From NCBI GenBank assembly GCA_020634495.1, contig JACKBR010000003.1, positions 1-64,000 of the forward strand: a stretch of 64,000 bases of DNA, written 5' to 3'. Shown here piece by piece: positions 1 through 7,659 of this stretch. Position numbers and translations under genes: made by a program. The notes beneath the pieces were generated by a model. It saw only the letters and a list, made by a program, of their open reading frames with translations, was not told the DNA's origin and did not search any database. Numbering within the stretch: the first letter of the stretch is position 1; each line of letters opens with the position of its first letter. Origin of the DNA: Ardenticatenaceae bacterium (GTDB lineage: Bacteria > Chloroflexota > Anaerolineae > Promineifilales > Promineifilaceae).

Positions 1-111
1 GTGGCGGTGCGGTTTGTGGAGCGGGCGGAGATTGAACAGTTTGATAGGAACGGCCGTTCCTTTGCCAACATTAATTCGCCAGAGGATTTGGAAGAAGCCG
101 GTGGTCAGTAG
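1..111 (+). CDS. C-terminal end of a MobA-like molybdenum cofactor guanylyltransferase (partial)
   Basis: An open frame enters from the left edge and stops at 109-111. Its last 36 residues contain FANINSPEDLEEA, which resembles the NTPEDL-type C-terminus of MobA nucleotidyltransferases that attach GMP to the molybdenum cofactor. This short tail is the only evidence, so other sugar- or cofactor-nucleotidyltransferases remain possible. The gene converges with folD. An ACGGCCGT palindrome lies inside it at about 50-57. Confidence 0.5.
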   Translation: MAVRFVERAEIEQFDRNGRSFANINSPEDLEEAGGQ

Positions 112-178
112 GTCAGTATTCAGTAGGTCAGTATTCAGAACACTGACCTACTGATTCACAGAAAACTGATTACTGCTT
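103..178. repeat. Iterated-word hairpin built on GGTCAGTATTCAG
   Basis: Between the convergent mobA-like and folD ends, GTCAGTA/TTCAGTA words are repeated on the left and followed by their complements (CTGACCTACTGATT, CTGATTACTG) on the right. The transcript could fold in either direction. The same word family recurs at 11597, 21213 and 23327. Confidence 0.7.
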
Positions 179-1054
179 TTCTAGCGCAATTTCGGCCGCG
201 CGGAGCGTGTTTTTCATCAACATGGCAATGGTCATAGGGCCAACGCCACCCGGCACCGGGGTGATAGCGCCAGCGACTTCGGCGGCGCTGTCGTACTCCA
301 CATCGCCCACCAAGCGGTAGCCACGTTCCCGTGTGTCATCATCCACGCGATTGATGCCAACATCGATAATAGCAACGCCGGGTTTCAGCATATCCCCTTT
401 AATCATCTCGGCCCAACCAATGGCAGCTACCACAATGTCGGCTCGCTTCAGGTGCTCAGTTAAATCCTTGGTGCGGCTGTGGCAAATAGTGACGGTTGCA
501 TTTGCTTTTTGCAGGAGCATGGCCATTGGCAGCCCCACAATGTTAGACCGCCCGACAATGACTGCTTCGGCCCCATTCGTTTCTACACCGGCATCCGCCA
601 GCAGTTCCATGCAGCCCGCGGGCGTGCAGGGGATAAATAGTGGCTCACGACCTTTCATCGCTAAACGGCCGATATTCACGGGGTGGAAGCCATCGACGTC
701 TTTTTCCAGATCAATAGTGTTGAGGACAGCCTCTTCGTCGATGTGCTTGGGCAGGGGAAGCTGCACCAAAATGCCGTTAATCTCAGGATCGGCATTGAGC
801 CTGGCAACCAGGGCAACAACCTCTTCCTGGCTGGCATCGGCGGGCAGCTTATGGCCTACAGAGCGAAGGCCGAGCCGTTCGCACATGCGCTGCTTGCTGC
901 GAACATAGGTGTCTGAGGCGGGGTCCTCGCCAACCAAAACGGTGGCCAGACCTGGCGTATAGTTGTGCTTTTCTTTCATTTCGGCAACCGCAGCCGCCAC
1001 TTCGTCGCGAACGCGAGCAGCTACTTTTTTGCCATCAATTATTTGTGCTGACAT
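170..1054 (-). CDS. folD: Bifunctional methylenetetrahydrofolate dehydrogenase / methenyltetrahydrofolate cyclohydrolase
   Basis: FolD interconverts methylene-, methenyl- and formyl-tetrahydrofolate in the cytosol using NAD(P). The 294-residue length is normal for the family. Visible signatures are the YVRSK block with catalytic Tyr50 and Lys54, GILVQLPLP at 94-102, Asp121 in DVDGFHP, the nucleotide-binding loop GRSNIVGLP at 168-176 and the C-terminal [10 protein letters not shown] at 266-275. In this window it would provide the methylene-THF consumed by the MetVF protein encoded about 7 kb away, although the two genes are not in one operon. It has its own start and converges with the mobA-like gene. 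Confidence 0.97.
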   Translation of the reverse strand: MSAQIIDGKKVAARVRDEVAAAVAEMKEKHNYTPGLATVLVGEDPASDTYVRSKQRMCERLGLRSVGHKLPADASQEEVVALVARLNADPEINGILVQLPLPKHIDEEAVLNTIDLEKDVDGFHPVNIGRLAMKGREPLFIPCTPAGCMELLADAGVETNGAEAVIVGRSNIVGLPMAMLLQKANATVTICHSRTKDLTEHLKRADIVVAAIGWAEMIKGDMLKPGVAIIDVGINRVDDDTRERGYRLVGDVEYDSAAEVAGAITPVPGGVGPMTIAMLMKNTLRAAEIALEKQ

Positions 1055-1127
1055 AAACTTACATCCTTTTTAACAAGTGGGTAAACGACTGGATTGGTAG
1101 GAAACGGCCGTTTACAAATAGTGCGAA

Positions 1128-1154
1128 AACAAAAAGGTCTCCACCAGGAGACCT
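1128..1154 (-). terminator. Rho-independent terminator of the small membrane protein gene
   Basis: The arms AGGTCTCC (1135-1142) and GGAGACCT (1147-1154) are perfectly complementary around a four-base loop. On the minus strand a run of five T follows, just downstream of the 1207-1419 gene and before folD. This separates folD transcription from its upstream neighbour. Confidence 0.8.
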
Positions 1155-1206
1155 CGAAACTCAATATCAAAAGAACCGCATGGTTGTGTAACCAGTCTAC
1201 AACAAG

Positions 1207-1419
1207 CTACTTCGGCAGCATGTTCGTGCCAAGGAACTTGTCTAGCCAAATAGCGGCCGCGCCCCCAAAAGCAAGGGAGGTAAAAAATGTATAGTAAAAG
1301 CCAAACTCTTCCAAAGTAGTATCTGCAATAAACGGAGCATAAACAACCGCTACCGTCAAACCAAATCCAATCGCAAGAGAGATCAATACAACCAACAAAC
1401 GCTTAACTAACATCTTCAA
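1207..1419 (-). CDS. Small two-helix membrane protein, function unknown
   Basis: This 70-residue protein has two predicted membrane segments, about residues 8-30 and 42-60, separated by a short acidic loop, and ends in LGTNMLPK. A GGAGG ribosome site lies about eight bases before the ATG, and a terminator follows the stop, so the gene looks real and monocistronic. I do not recognise a family. The size and two-helix layout resemble small accessory membrane proteins, but no charged or metal-binding motif hints at a role. Confidence 0.72.
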   Translation of the reverse strand: MKMLVKRLLVVLISLAIGFGLTVAVVYAPFIADTTLEEFGFYYTFFTSLAFGGAAAIWLDKFLGTNMLPK

Positions 1420-1538
1420 ATAGCCTCCAAAAATAATTTGGCATTTCTCGAATTAATGATAAACAATCACTTGTATTTTTTATCACAAATACAGCGAATC
1501 GGCAACGAAACCTAACCCTTAAATTTCCAAACTACACC

Positions 1539-1958
1539 CTAAACATCCTCGTCAAATTGGACAAGAGCATCTTTGACGTGTTGGGTGAGTTCTTCTGGAG
1601 AAATAGGTTTTGTCAAATAAATAGTTGCCCCAGCGCGCAGCCCTTTATTAATACTGTCCAAGTCAGTTTTGGCACTAAGCATAATGATGGGCAATTCGGC
1701 CGTGGCAGCCTCATTCCGCAACTTTTCACAAACAGTAAAACCATCCATGCCCGGCATCATCACATCCAACAGCACAACGTCTGGCTGATTTTTCCGCACC
1801 TTCTCCAGCGCATCATACCCATCTTCCGCTTCCGAGACGTGAAAACCAGCCCGAACGAGCATTAATCGAAGCAGCGTTCGAGCCATTGGTTCATCGTCTA
1901 CGATTAGAACCGACTGGTGGATGGCATCGCCAGAGGCTGAGTTAAATTGTCGGGCCAA
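1539..1958 (-). CDS. Single-domain CheY-like response regulator
   Basis: The 139-residue protein is one receiver domain with no output domain. The acidic pocket is Asp21-Asp22-Glu23, the predicted phosphoacceptor is Asp65 in LLDVMMPGMDG, and the conserved lysine lies in LTKP near residue 117. The only start that includes the whole domain is a TTG at 1956-1958, preceded by an AGG-containing stretch. It sits with an MBL-fold protein and a second receiver protein, all on the minus strand. A sensor kinase is not adjacent, so its input is unknown; it could act with the CheA-containing cluster at 46-56 kb. Confidence 0.9.
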   Translation of the reverse strand: MARQFNSASGDAIHQSVLIVDDEPMARTLLRLMLVRAGFHVSEAEDGYDALEKVRKNQPDVVLLDVMMPGMDGFTVCEKLRNEAATAELPIIMLSAKTDLDSINKGLRAGATIYLTKPISPEELTQHVKDALVQFDEDV

Positions 1959-2081
1959 GATAAATACCTATTTGCAAATAAATCTTCTAAAAATTTTGCG
2001 TTCCAACTGATTCCAGCTGGCAACACATTTATTGTAAACTATTCTTTTTTTCCAGCAAAGGAGTTATTACATAAAAATGGA

Positions 2082-2927
2082 TCAATCTGGCAATTTTCCT
2101 AAAGGTAATGAAATAGTTAGCCCTTCACGTGCCAGAATGGTTTGAGGGAAGCGTGCGCGAGCTTCAATGAGAATATTATCCAGGTCGTCGTCTGTAAGGT
2201 CTGGTGAATAATGAAAAAGCGCCAGGCATTTTACACGTGCTTCAATAGCCGCCTGCACTGCTTCTTGCCAGGCGCTGTGACCATATTCGTTGAATTTTTT
2301 GCGCTCTTCAATGGTGGCAAAATGGGAATCATGAACCAGTAAATCCGCACCTTCGGCTAAACGCAGCAGGTTAGGATCGAAGCCGTCGTCGTAATGGGTG
2401 ACATCGCTGCAATAAACAAACACAACGCCATTATTTTCAATGCGAAATCCCAGGCAGCCACCAGGATGGTTCAAATCCGTTGCCGTTACCCGCGTATCGT
2501 CTCCAATAATGATAGTTTCGCCATCTTGAATTTCTTTAACGATGAGGTCGGCGGGCAAGGATTTATAGGCAAATGGGAGATATGGTTCGATAAACTGGCC
2601 AGCCATTGTTTCTTCTAGCTGTTTGCCAACGCGGCGTTTGCCAACCAGAACAAAACGGTTGTTACGGCCGAATATTGGGGCAAAGAAAGGAAAGCCCTGA
2701 ATATGATCCCAATGTGTGTGGCTGATAAGAATGCTGCCAACGATTCGACTATGATTTTGCTTGACGAGTTCTTTGCCCAAACGCCGGATGCCAGAACCGG
2801 CATCAATAATGATCAGCTGCTGATCAGATGTACGCAGCTCCACACATGAGGTATTGCCACCTACGCGAATTGTTTCTGGCCCTGGGGTTGGAATTGTACC
2901 GCGCACCCCCCAAAATCTTATTTGCAA
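2082..2927 (-). CDS. MBL-fold metal-dependent hydrolase
   Basis: The protein has 281 residues and begins with the beta-strand MQIRFWGVRGTIPTPG. The metal site is the HxHxDH motif with His70, His72, Asp74 and His75 in SHTHWDH, and later histidines in DLNHPGG and VHDSHFA fit the second half of the binuclear centre. This pattern matches the MBL group that includes class II cyclic-nucleotide phosphodiesterase-like and RNase Z-like enzymes; the substrate cannot be read from sequence. A GAGGG ribosome site precedes the ATG. It is flanked by two receiver-domain genes, which suggests a signalling role, for example nucleotide second-messenger turnover, but this is inference. Confidence 0.85.
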   Translation of the reverse strand: MQIRFWGVRGTIPTPGPETIRVGGNTSCVELRTSDQQLIIIDAGSGIRRLGKELVKQNHSRIVGSILISHTHWDHIQGFPFFAPIFGRNNRFVLVGKRRVGKQLEETMAGQFIEPYLPFAYKSLPADLIVKEIQDGETIIIGDDTRVTATDLNHPGGCLGFRIENNGVVFVYCSDVTHYDDGFDPNLLRLAEGADLLVHDSHFATIEERKKFNEYGHSAWQEAVQAAIEARVKCLALFHYSPDLTDDDLDNILIEARARFPQTILAREGLTISLPLGKLPD

Positions 2928-3078
2928 GTTACCCTCTTTTTTATTTCTGTTTACCGCTGATTGTGTAGGCCATCATCTGTTCACGGTATTGGTTTGTGTG
3001 ATCGAGACGATGAGACTGGGTGGAGTATAGCAAAAACGTGCGTAAATCGATATATAGGTTTCGTAAATTTGTATAGCA

Positions 3079-3111
3079 CAAAAAAAGCCCATCTGCAGAG
3101 CAGGTGGGCTT
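3079..3111 (-). terminator. Rho-independent terminator after the response regulator gene
   Basis: The arms 3085-3096 and 3100-3111 pair over twelve positions with one mismatch around a three-base loop, and a run of seven T follows on the minus strand. It closes the 3134-3538 gene before the MBL-fold gene. Confidence 0.8.
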
Positions 3112-3133
3112 GGGGGATTTACTTGCTAGGGGT

Positions 3134-3538
3134 TTAAGAACTGACTTCTTGCTGGGTTTTGCTGTTAATGACGCGTTCGACACTATCTAATAGTTCCTGA
3201 GGACCAAATGGTTTGGTGATGTAATCATCAACGCGGGCGATGTGTAAGCCTAAAACACGGTCAATGCTTTGCGCTTTGGCAGTGACGACAATTACGGGAA
3301 TATCGCGCATCTCCTCAGATGCTTTCATCTTTTGATACACTTCCCATCCGTCCATTTCTGGCATCATCAGATCAAGTAGAACGAGATCGGGCTTAATTTC
3401 ACTAATTTTGGTTAAGCCTTCATGTCCGCCAACAGCGCCGGTCACGTCAAATTTATTGCGGCCCAAAATGAGCTTAACTAGCTCAATCATTTCTAATTCA
3501 TCTTCAATGCAAACCACTTTTTTAGGTTCGTCTGCCAT
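3134..3538 (-). CDS. Single-domain CheY-like response regulator
   Basis: The 134-residue protein is a stand-alone receiver domain. The acidic pocket is Glu12-Asp13-Glu14, the phosphoacceptor is Asp56 in LLDLMMPEMDGW, and the switch lysine is in ITKPFGP near residue 109. The leading Glu in place of Asp in the first pocket position is common in PilH/PleD-like receivers. A strong terminator follows, so it is expressed alone. No output domain or partner kinase is adjacent. Confidence 0.92.
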   Translation of the reverse strand: MADEPKKVVCIEDELEMIELVKLILGRNKFDVTGAVGGHEGLTKISEIKPDLVLLDLMMPEMDGWEVYQKMKASEEMRDIPVIVVTAKAQSIDRVLGLHIARVDDYITKPFGPQELLDSVERVINSKTQQEVSS

Positions 3539-3964
3539 TACATATTTCCTTCATCAAACAATGCTTGTAAAATCGCTCGTATATCAAATTTGCATTTATT
3601 GTTGCACGTTCAAACAGTTATCGTTTACGCAACTTGTGATTCTCTAAAGGGTATCACAAGCCAGAATGCTTGTCTACACATAATGTGGCTTCACAATGAT
3701 ACAAATGAACTATTTGGCCTTGAACTATTTTCACTTGATGCTTGCTTGAAACTATTGCAATTAGGTTAAATTACTTTAATCGATATATTCGATATGATCT
3801 ATATGATAAGAGTAAGGGGTGGGGCAACCGCAAACTCATTTTTTTGACGATGCAAAAATCCAAGTTTGCGATTGCCCTGTTATAAGGTGCGGGGTAATTT
3901 TTTCTATCAACGGTTTCCGGTGAAACAGATGATTTAGCAGGCAACGGCCGTTGCCTGGGGGTTG
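3539..3964. other. Gene-free AT-rich spacer upstream of the response regulator
   Basis: This stretch holds no convincing gene. It contains an inverted repeat (CTTGTGAT at 3633-3640, ATCACAAG at 3653-3660), an iterated CGATAT/GATATG segment near 3780-3805, and the palindrome at 3938-3957. The promoter for the 3134-3538 gene must lie here. Confidence 0.5.
3938..3957. repeat. Twenty-base perfect palindrome centred on ACGGCCGT
   Basis: CAGGCAACGG followed by CCGTTGCCTG is self-complementary over 20 bases just past the stop of the metalloprotease-like gene. It extends the window-wide ACGGCCGT octamer by six bases on each side. It lacks a following T-run, so it is not a standard terminator. Confidence 0.75.
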
Positions 3965-5233
3965 CTAAATGCCGCCGTTGGAGTTGCCTTCTGGCCCTTT
4001 CACTGGCCAATGCCCTGCGGTAAATACGGGGAGCCATGCCTGGGCGGGCAGCTGTACGTTGCTGTGCTGGCGGCTGTGAACCTTGATCCAATCTCGCCAG
4101 GTTAGTGTGTCGCCGATGCGCCGTGGATTTTCTGTACGGCCGTTGGCCGCCGCCACGCCCACCTTTTCGCCCTCAACCAACAAATGATGTTGCTCTACTG
4201 GCGGTGGTTGATTTGACCAGGTTGTGAAAGCGGTGAAGAGCGTGTCAATATCGTTGCTATTGGACCAGGGGTTGGGGCGCGACATTTGCCGTTCGGTTTC
4301 CAGGTAGTTCAGAAAGATGTCGGCGGTTTTAACCATGAGCGCCTGGGCCTCGGCCAGTGGAGTTGGTGTTGAACTGCCAAAGGGGATGAAGTCGTGGGGG
4401 TAATGTCGTTTGGAGAGGCGTTCTTCCCACAGCGCATCCAGATCATTGGCAATTTTGTCGTCGCCAAGCGCTCGTATGGCCTGGTTAATGCAGTACGGCC
4501 GTATGGCGTCTGGTGGATGTTCCCCATCGTCCCGCACAAATTTTTCTTGCGAATTGTCCAGCAGCAAATCTTGTAAACTGAGCGCCCCCGCTGGGCCGGC
4601 CACGTAGGCGGCAAAAACGTCGGCAAAAATTTCTTCGAGCCAGCAGTTAATCCAGTTGGGATACAGCGGGATGTGAGCATGTAATTGCGCTGCCAATCCG
4701 GGTGCATGATGGTACACGTAATGCCCAACTTCATGGGGAATGGACAGCAAATCTTTGCGTACCTTTACCGCAGAAAATGGAATGCCGATGAGGGCAATTG
4801 GGGCGTAAGGGATAATCCGAATATTGGCCGATTTGTTGAAATAGGTGAGCACACTGCATTTGGGCAATAGTCCATCTTGGATGGCAACGTTCAAAGCCAG
4901 CTGCGCCAGCTTGTCTGCCCGTTCTTGTGTGGCGTGCAGCTTTGTTTGCTGCCGCTGGCTGTAGATTCGCTGGATAATCATCATATCGAAAGCAATTTGA
5001 TCCAACGTTGCGCGGAAGACATGTTCCGGAGGGAAAACCATTGAGGGCAGGAGTTGCCCGGAACTGAACCCATCCCAAAAATAGCTGAATTGATCATCAC
5101 CAAAGGCCAGCAAACATTTGGTGAGTGCAAATAGGGTTTTGCTGCTGGAGTCATCAGCCTGACCGTAGGCCAAAGTCATCTGCTCAAGCTGCTCCTGCAA
5201 CGTTTGCCATCTGTCTTGCCATACCGTGTCCAT
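3965..5233 (-). CDS. HEXXH zinc-metalloprotease-like protein
   Basis: This 422-residue protein carries HEVGH at 167-171 and, about 30 residues later, the helix LEEIFADVFAAYVAGP (Glu200, Glu201, Asp205). That arrangement fits a gluzincin-type zinc site with a glutamate third ligand. No signal peptide or membrane segment is visible, so it is probably cytosolic. The N-terminal 160 residues look largely helical and the C-terminal third is unrecognised. No peptidase family can be named with confidence. It stands alone. A perfect operator-like inverted repeat lies 60-81 bases upstream of its ATG. Confidence 0.75.
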   Translation of the reverse strand: MDTVWQDRWQTLQEQLEQMTLAYGQADDSSSKTLFALTKCLLAFGDDQFSYFWDGFSSGQLLPSMVFPPEHVFRATLDQIAFDMMIIQRIYSQRQQTKLHATQERADKLAQLALNVAIQDGLLPKCSVLTYFNKSANIRIIPYAPIALIGIPFSAVKVRKDLLSIPHEVGHYVYHHAPGLAAQLHAHIPLYPNWINCWLEEIFADVFAAYVAGPAGALSLQDLLLDNSQEKFVRDDGEHPPDAIRPYCINQAIRALGDDKIANDLDALWEERLSKRHYPHDFIPFGSSTPTPLAEAQALMVKTADIFLNYLETERQMSRPNPWSNSNDIDTLFTAFTTWSNQPPPVEQHHLLVEGEKVGVAAANGRTENPRRIGDTLTWRDWIKVHSRQHSNVQLPAQAWLPVFTAGHWPVKGPEGNSNGGI

Positions 5234-5292
5234 ATTTTTCTCCTTGACTGTACAATTAACTGATACGAGGTTTTTTCTTGCGCCTTATTAGA

Positions 5293-5314
5293 CTTTAGTA
5301 CCAAAGTACTAAAG
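5293..5314. promoter_or_regulatory. Operator-like inverted repeat upstream of the metalloprotease-like gene
   Basis: CTTTAGTAC at 5293-5301 and GTACTAAAG at 5306-5314 are perfectly complementary around CAAA. The site lies 60-81 bases before the 5233 start, a suitable place for a dimeric winged-helix repressor. It is not followed by T residues in either direction, which argues against a terminator. Confidence 0.5.
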
Positions 5315-5486
5315 CGCCGCAAAATGATCGTTAAATTGACGACAAATTTCAGTGAAGGTAGGAATGTGAGTAACGCATCTGGAGCGTAGCAGGGTAACGG
5401 CCGTTTGCAATGCAAAAGGAATAACAATCAGCCAACAGTATGGACACGGATAGAACAAAAGTGGGCAGAAAGACGGCCGTTTTGGC

Positions 5487-6290
5487 TTACCCGGTTGATG
5501 ACAATCGTTCTAAATGGTTCATGATGGCTGTGACGGCCGTTATGGCTTCAGATTCGTGAGGTAATTCTGTAAACGGCCGTCCCTGTAGATCGAAAGCCGC
5601 TAATTCAGCATCAATGGGCACCACACCCAGCAGAGGAACGCCCATTTTGTCGATGTGTTCTTGAATGACCTCAGGAACCTCCCCATCCAGACGGTTTAAA
5701 ATTACGCCTGTATGCTCAATTTCAATATCTAATTCATGCCGAAAAGCGGCAATGCGTTCTGCGGCCACAATACTGCGCAGGGTCGGTTCAGACACAATGA
5801 GCAGATGCTGCACCGCCCGCGTGGTGCGGCGGCTCAGATGCTCCATTCCGGCCTCATTATCAATCACCACATAGCGATAATTTTTGCTGATGGCGCTAAT
5901 GACCTGGCGCAAATTGTGATTGACAGCGCAATAACAGCCTTGCCCCTCTGGCTGGCCCATGGCAATCAGATCAAACCGGTCCCCTTCTGCCAGTGCGGAA
6001 CGAATCTGGTAATCCAGGTATTCTTGCTTAGAAACCCCGCCTGCAATTGTGCCCATAGCCGCCCCGCTGGCCGTTAGCGATTGCTTTACCTGGGTCAGCA
6101 AATCTTCGCGAATATCGCCGACTGTCCAATCTAAATCTAGCCCTAAAACCATATTCAAGTTGCTGCTGGGATCGGCATCGATGGCCAAGACAGCGCCGGG
6201 TTGGGTTTCTACCAGATATTTTATGATGAGACCGGCGATGGTGGTTTTGCCAACGCCGCCTTTGCCCGCCAGGGCGATGGTTGTTGTCAT
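5487..6290 (-). CDS. cooC: CooC-type ATPase for CO dehydrogenase maturation
   Basis: CooC ATPases drive nickel insertion into the C-cluster of CO dehydrogenase. The 267-residue protein has the deviant Walker A motif GKGGVGKTT at 9-17, the switch DADPSSN at 38-44, and the CxC pair Cys119-Cys121 in GCYC that forms the metal site at the CooC dimer interface. It overlaps the second cooC by four bases (ATGA), which implies translational coupling. It is the last gene of the minus-strand Wood-Ljungdahl block. MinD/ParA relatives share the Walker motif but lack the CxC pair and this context. Confidence 0.93.
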   Translation of the reverse strand: MTTTIALAGKGGVGKTTIAGLIIKYLVETQPGAVLAIDADPSSNLNMVLGLDLDWTVGDIREDLLTQVKQSLTASGAAMGTIAGGVSKQEYLDYQIRSALAEGDRFDLIAMGQPEGQGCYCAVNHNLRQVISAISKNYRYVVIDNEAGMEHLSRRTTRAVQHLLIVSEPTLRSIVAAERIAAFRHELDIEIEHTGVILNRLDGEVPEVIQEHIDKMGVPLLGVVPIDAELAAFDLQGRPFTELPHESEAITAVTAIMNHLERLSSTG

Positions 6291-7066
6291 GTGTTTACCT
6301 CTTCCTCTAAGCGGTTGATCATTTGTTGCGCTGCCTGTTTTAACTTGGGTACGGTGTCGTAAACGGCCGTTCCCAAACGATCTGCTTCCTGAACGCCAGG
6401 CTCTGCTGGCAGGAATCCTAAAATTGGCAAGCCTGAACTGTTTTCCTTGAGGAAATTTTCTTCAGCTTCGTTGTGCACTTTGTTGCCCACCAGCCACAGC
6501 CGGGACAGGCCAATGTCTTGGGCTAATTTTTGAATTTGAACGGCCGTACCCAAACTGCGTCGTGTTGGCTCCACCACAATCAACAGGGCATCTACAAAAT
6601 CTACTGTGGCCCTTCCCAAATGCTCCACCCCGGCATACATATCCAAAATCAGCACGTCGTCCTTGCGAAAAAGCAGGTGAGTAAACAGCGTCTTGAGCAT
6701 AGCGCTCTCCGGGCAGATGCAGCCGGAACCACCCATTTCCACTGCACCCATTTCCAGCAGCCGCACCCCGCGATGCAGCACGCTAAACCGCTCTGGAATG
6801 TCATCCACGCGAGGATTGAGGGTAAAAAAGCCGCCCATCGAACCAGGTTTTGCGCCGGTACGTTCGGCAATCAGCTCCTCCATTTCGACGATGGGGTGCA
6901 GCCTGGCCCGGAGTTCTTTGGGAAAAGCCAACGCCCCAGCCAGACAGGGGGAAGGGTCTGCGTCCACTGCCAAAACCTGCTGCCCGGCGTCGGCATACGC
7001 CTGGGCCAGCAGCGCCGCCAGGGTGGTTTTGCCCACGCCGCCTTTGCCGCTAATTGCTAATTTCAT
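6287..7066 (-). CDS. cooC: Second CooC-type ATPase (CODH/ACS maturation)
   Basis: This 259-residue paralogue has the deviant Walker A GKGGVGKTT at 7-15, DADPSP at 35-40 and the CxC pair Cys116-Cys118 in GCICPE. It overlaps its neighbours by four bases on each side. Two different CooC-like proteins in one cluster allow one for the CODH C-cluster and one for nickel delivery to the ACS A-cluster, as proposed for CooC/AcsF pairs; which is which cannot be decided from sequence. It resembles the AcsF-type more in position than by any clear motif. Confidence 0.92.
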   Translation of the reverse strand: MKLAISGKGGVGKTTLAALLAQAYADAGQQVLAVDADPSPCLAGALAFPKELRARLHPIVEMEELIAERTGAKPGSMGGFFTLNPRVDDIPERFSVLHRGVRLLEMGAVEMGGSGCICPESAMLKTLFTHLLFRKDDVLILDMYAGVEHLGRATVDFVDALLIVVEPTRRSLGTAVQIQKLAQDIGLSRLWLVGNKVHNEAEENFLKENSSGLPILGFLPAEPGVQEADRLGTAVYDTVPKLKQAAQQMINRLEEEVNT

Positions 7067-7659
7067 CCAAGTAATCTCCTGGTTAACATGCTGCCCAAAA
7101 TGGCGCAGGCATCGGTTGGTAAATGATGGAACGTGTGGGCATCGAATAAAAGTTTATATGAGGATGGAAAATCATCATCGCCTAGCCAGCAAACTGCCAA
7201 TACGGGGACATGGGGCAAAGCTTGAAAGCAAAAGGCGGCATCGCCAAACGGCACTGCCTGCCCGCCTAGCCGAACGGCCGTTTCCCTAAACCTTGCCACC
7301 TCATCACCAAAATGCCGCGCCAGCTCTTGCCCGGTGTATCCCTGAAACGCCTGAGTGTAAAAACGGCCGTCTGGCAGTTCCGTAAAAGCTATCCAACTAT
7401 TCGCCTGGGGCGTACCGTTTGAGACATGCAGGTAATAGGCAATCAGCGCCTGGATTAATGGGTCGAGTGCAGCCCCAGTTTCGGCATTACGGGCAACAAA
7501 ATCAGCGGGATCGATGGTGACGGCCGTTTGCCATACGTTTAGCTGCAAACGGCCGTTTACCAACATTGCGCCACAGGTTTTTGCCAAAACGGCCGTGTCT
7601 CGCCGGGCTAATTCTGTTCGCAGCGATGCTACTTTTCCTGCCAGTCCCGTCATTGTCAA
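7063..7659 (-). CDS. DUF3786 family protein
   Basis: The 198-residue protein shows the family pattern YYLHVSNG, the WIAFTELPDGRFY block, a Gly-Gly turn followed by FGDAAFCFQALPHVPV, and WLGDDDFPSSYKLLFD followed by HHLPTD. The family is of unknown biochemical function but commonly accompanies corrinoid methyltransferases and CODH/ACS genes. Four-base overlaps with the cooC and metVF genes make it part of the operon. An accessory role in corrinoid or metallocentre handling is an inference from that company. Confidence 0.85.
   Translation of the reverse strand: MTMTGLAGKVASLRTELARRDTAVLAKTCGAMLVNGRLQLNVWQTAVTIDPADFVARNAETGAALDPLIQALIAYYLHVSNGTPQANSWIAFTELPDGRFYTQAFQGYTGQELARHFGDEVARFRETAVRLGGQAVPFGDAAFCFQALPHVPVLAVCWLGDDDFPSSYKLLFDAHTFHHLPTDACAILGSMLTRRLLG

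Noticed and set aside
3771..4091. Minus-strand frame overlapping the 3' end of the metalloprotease-like gene
   Set aside because: It is Arg/Pro-rich, lies mostly in another frame of a supported gene, and has no ribosome site.
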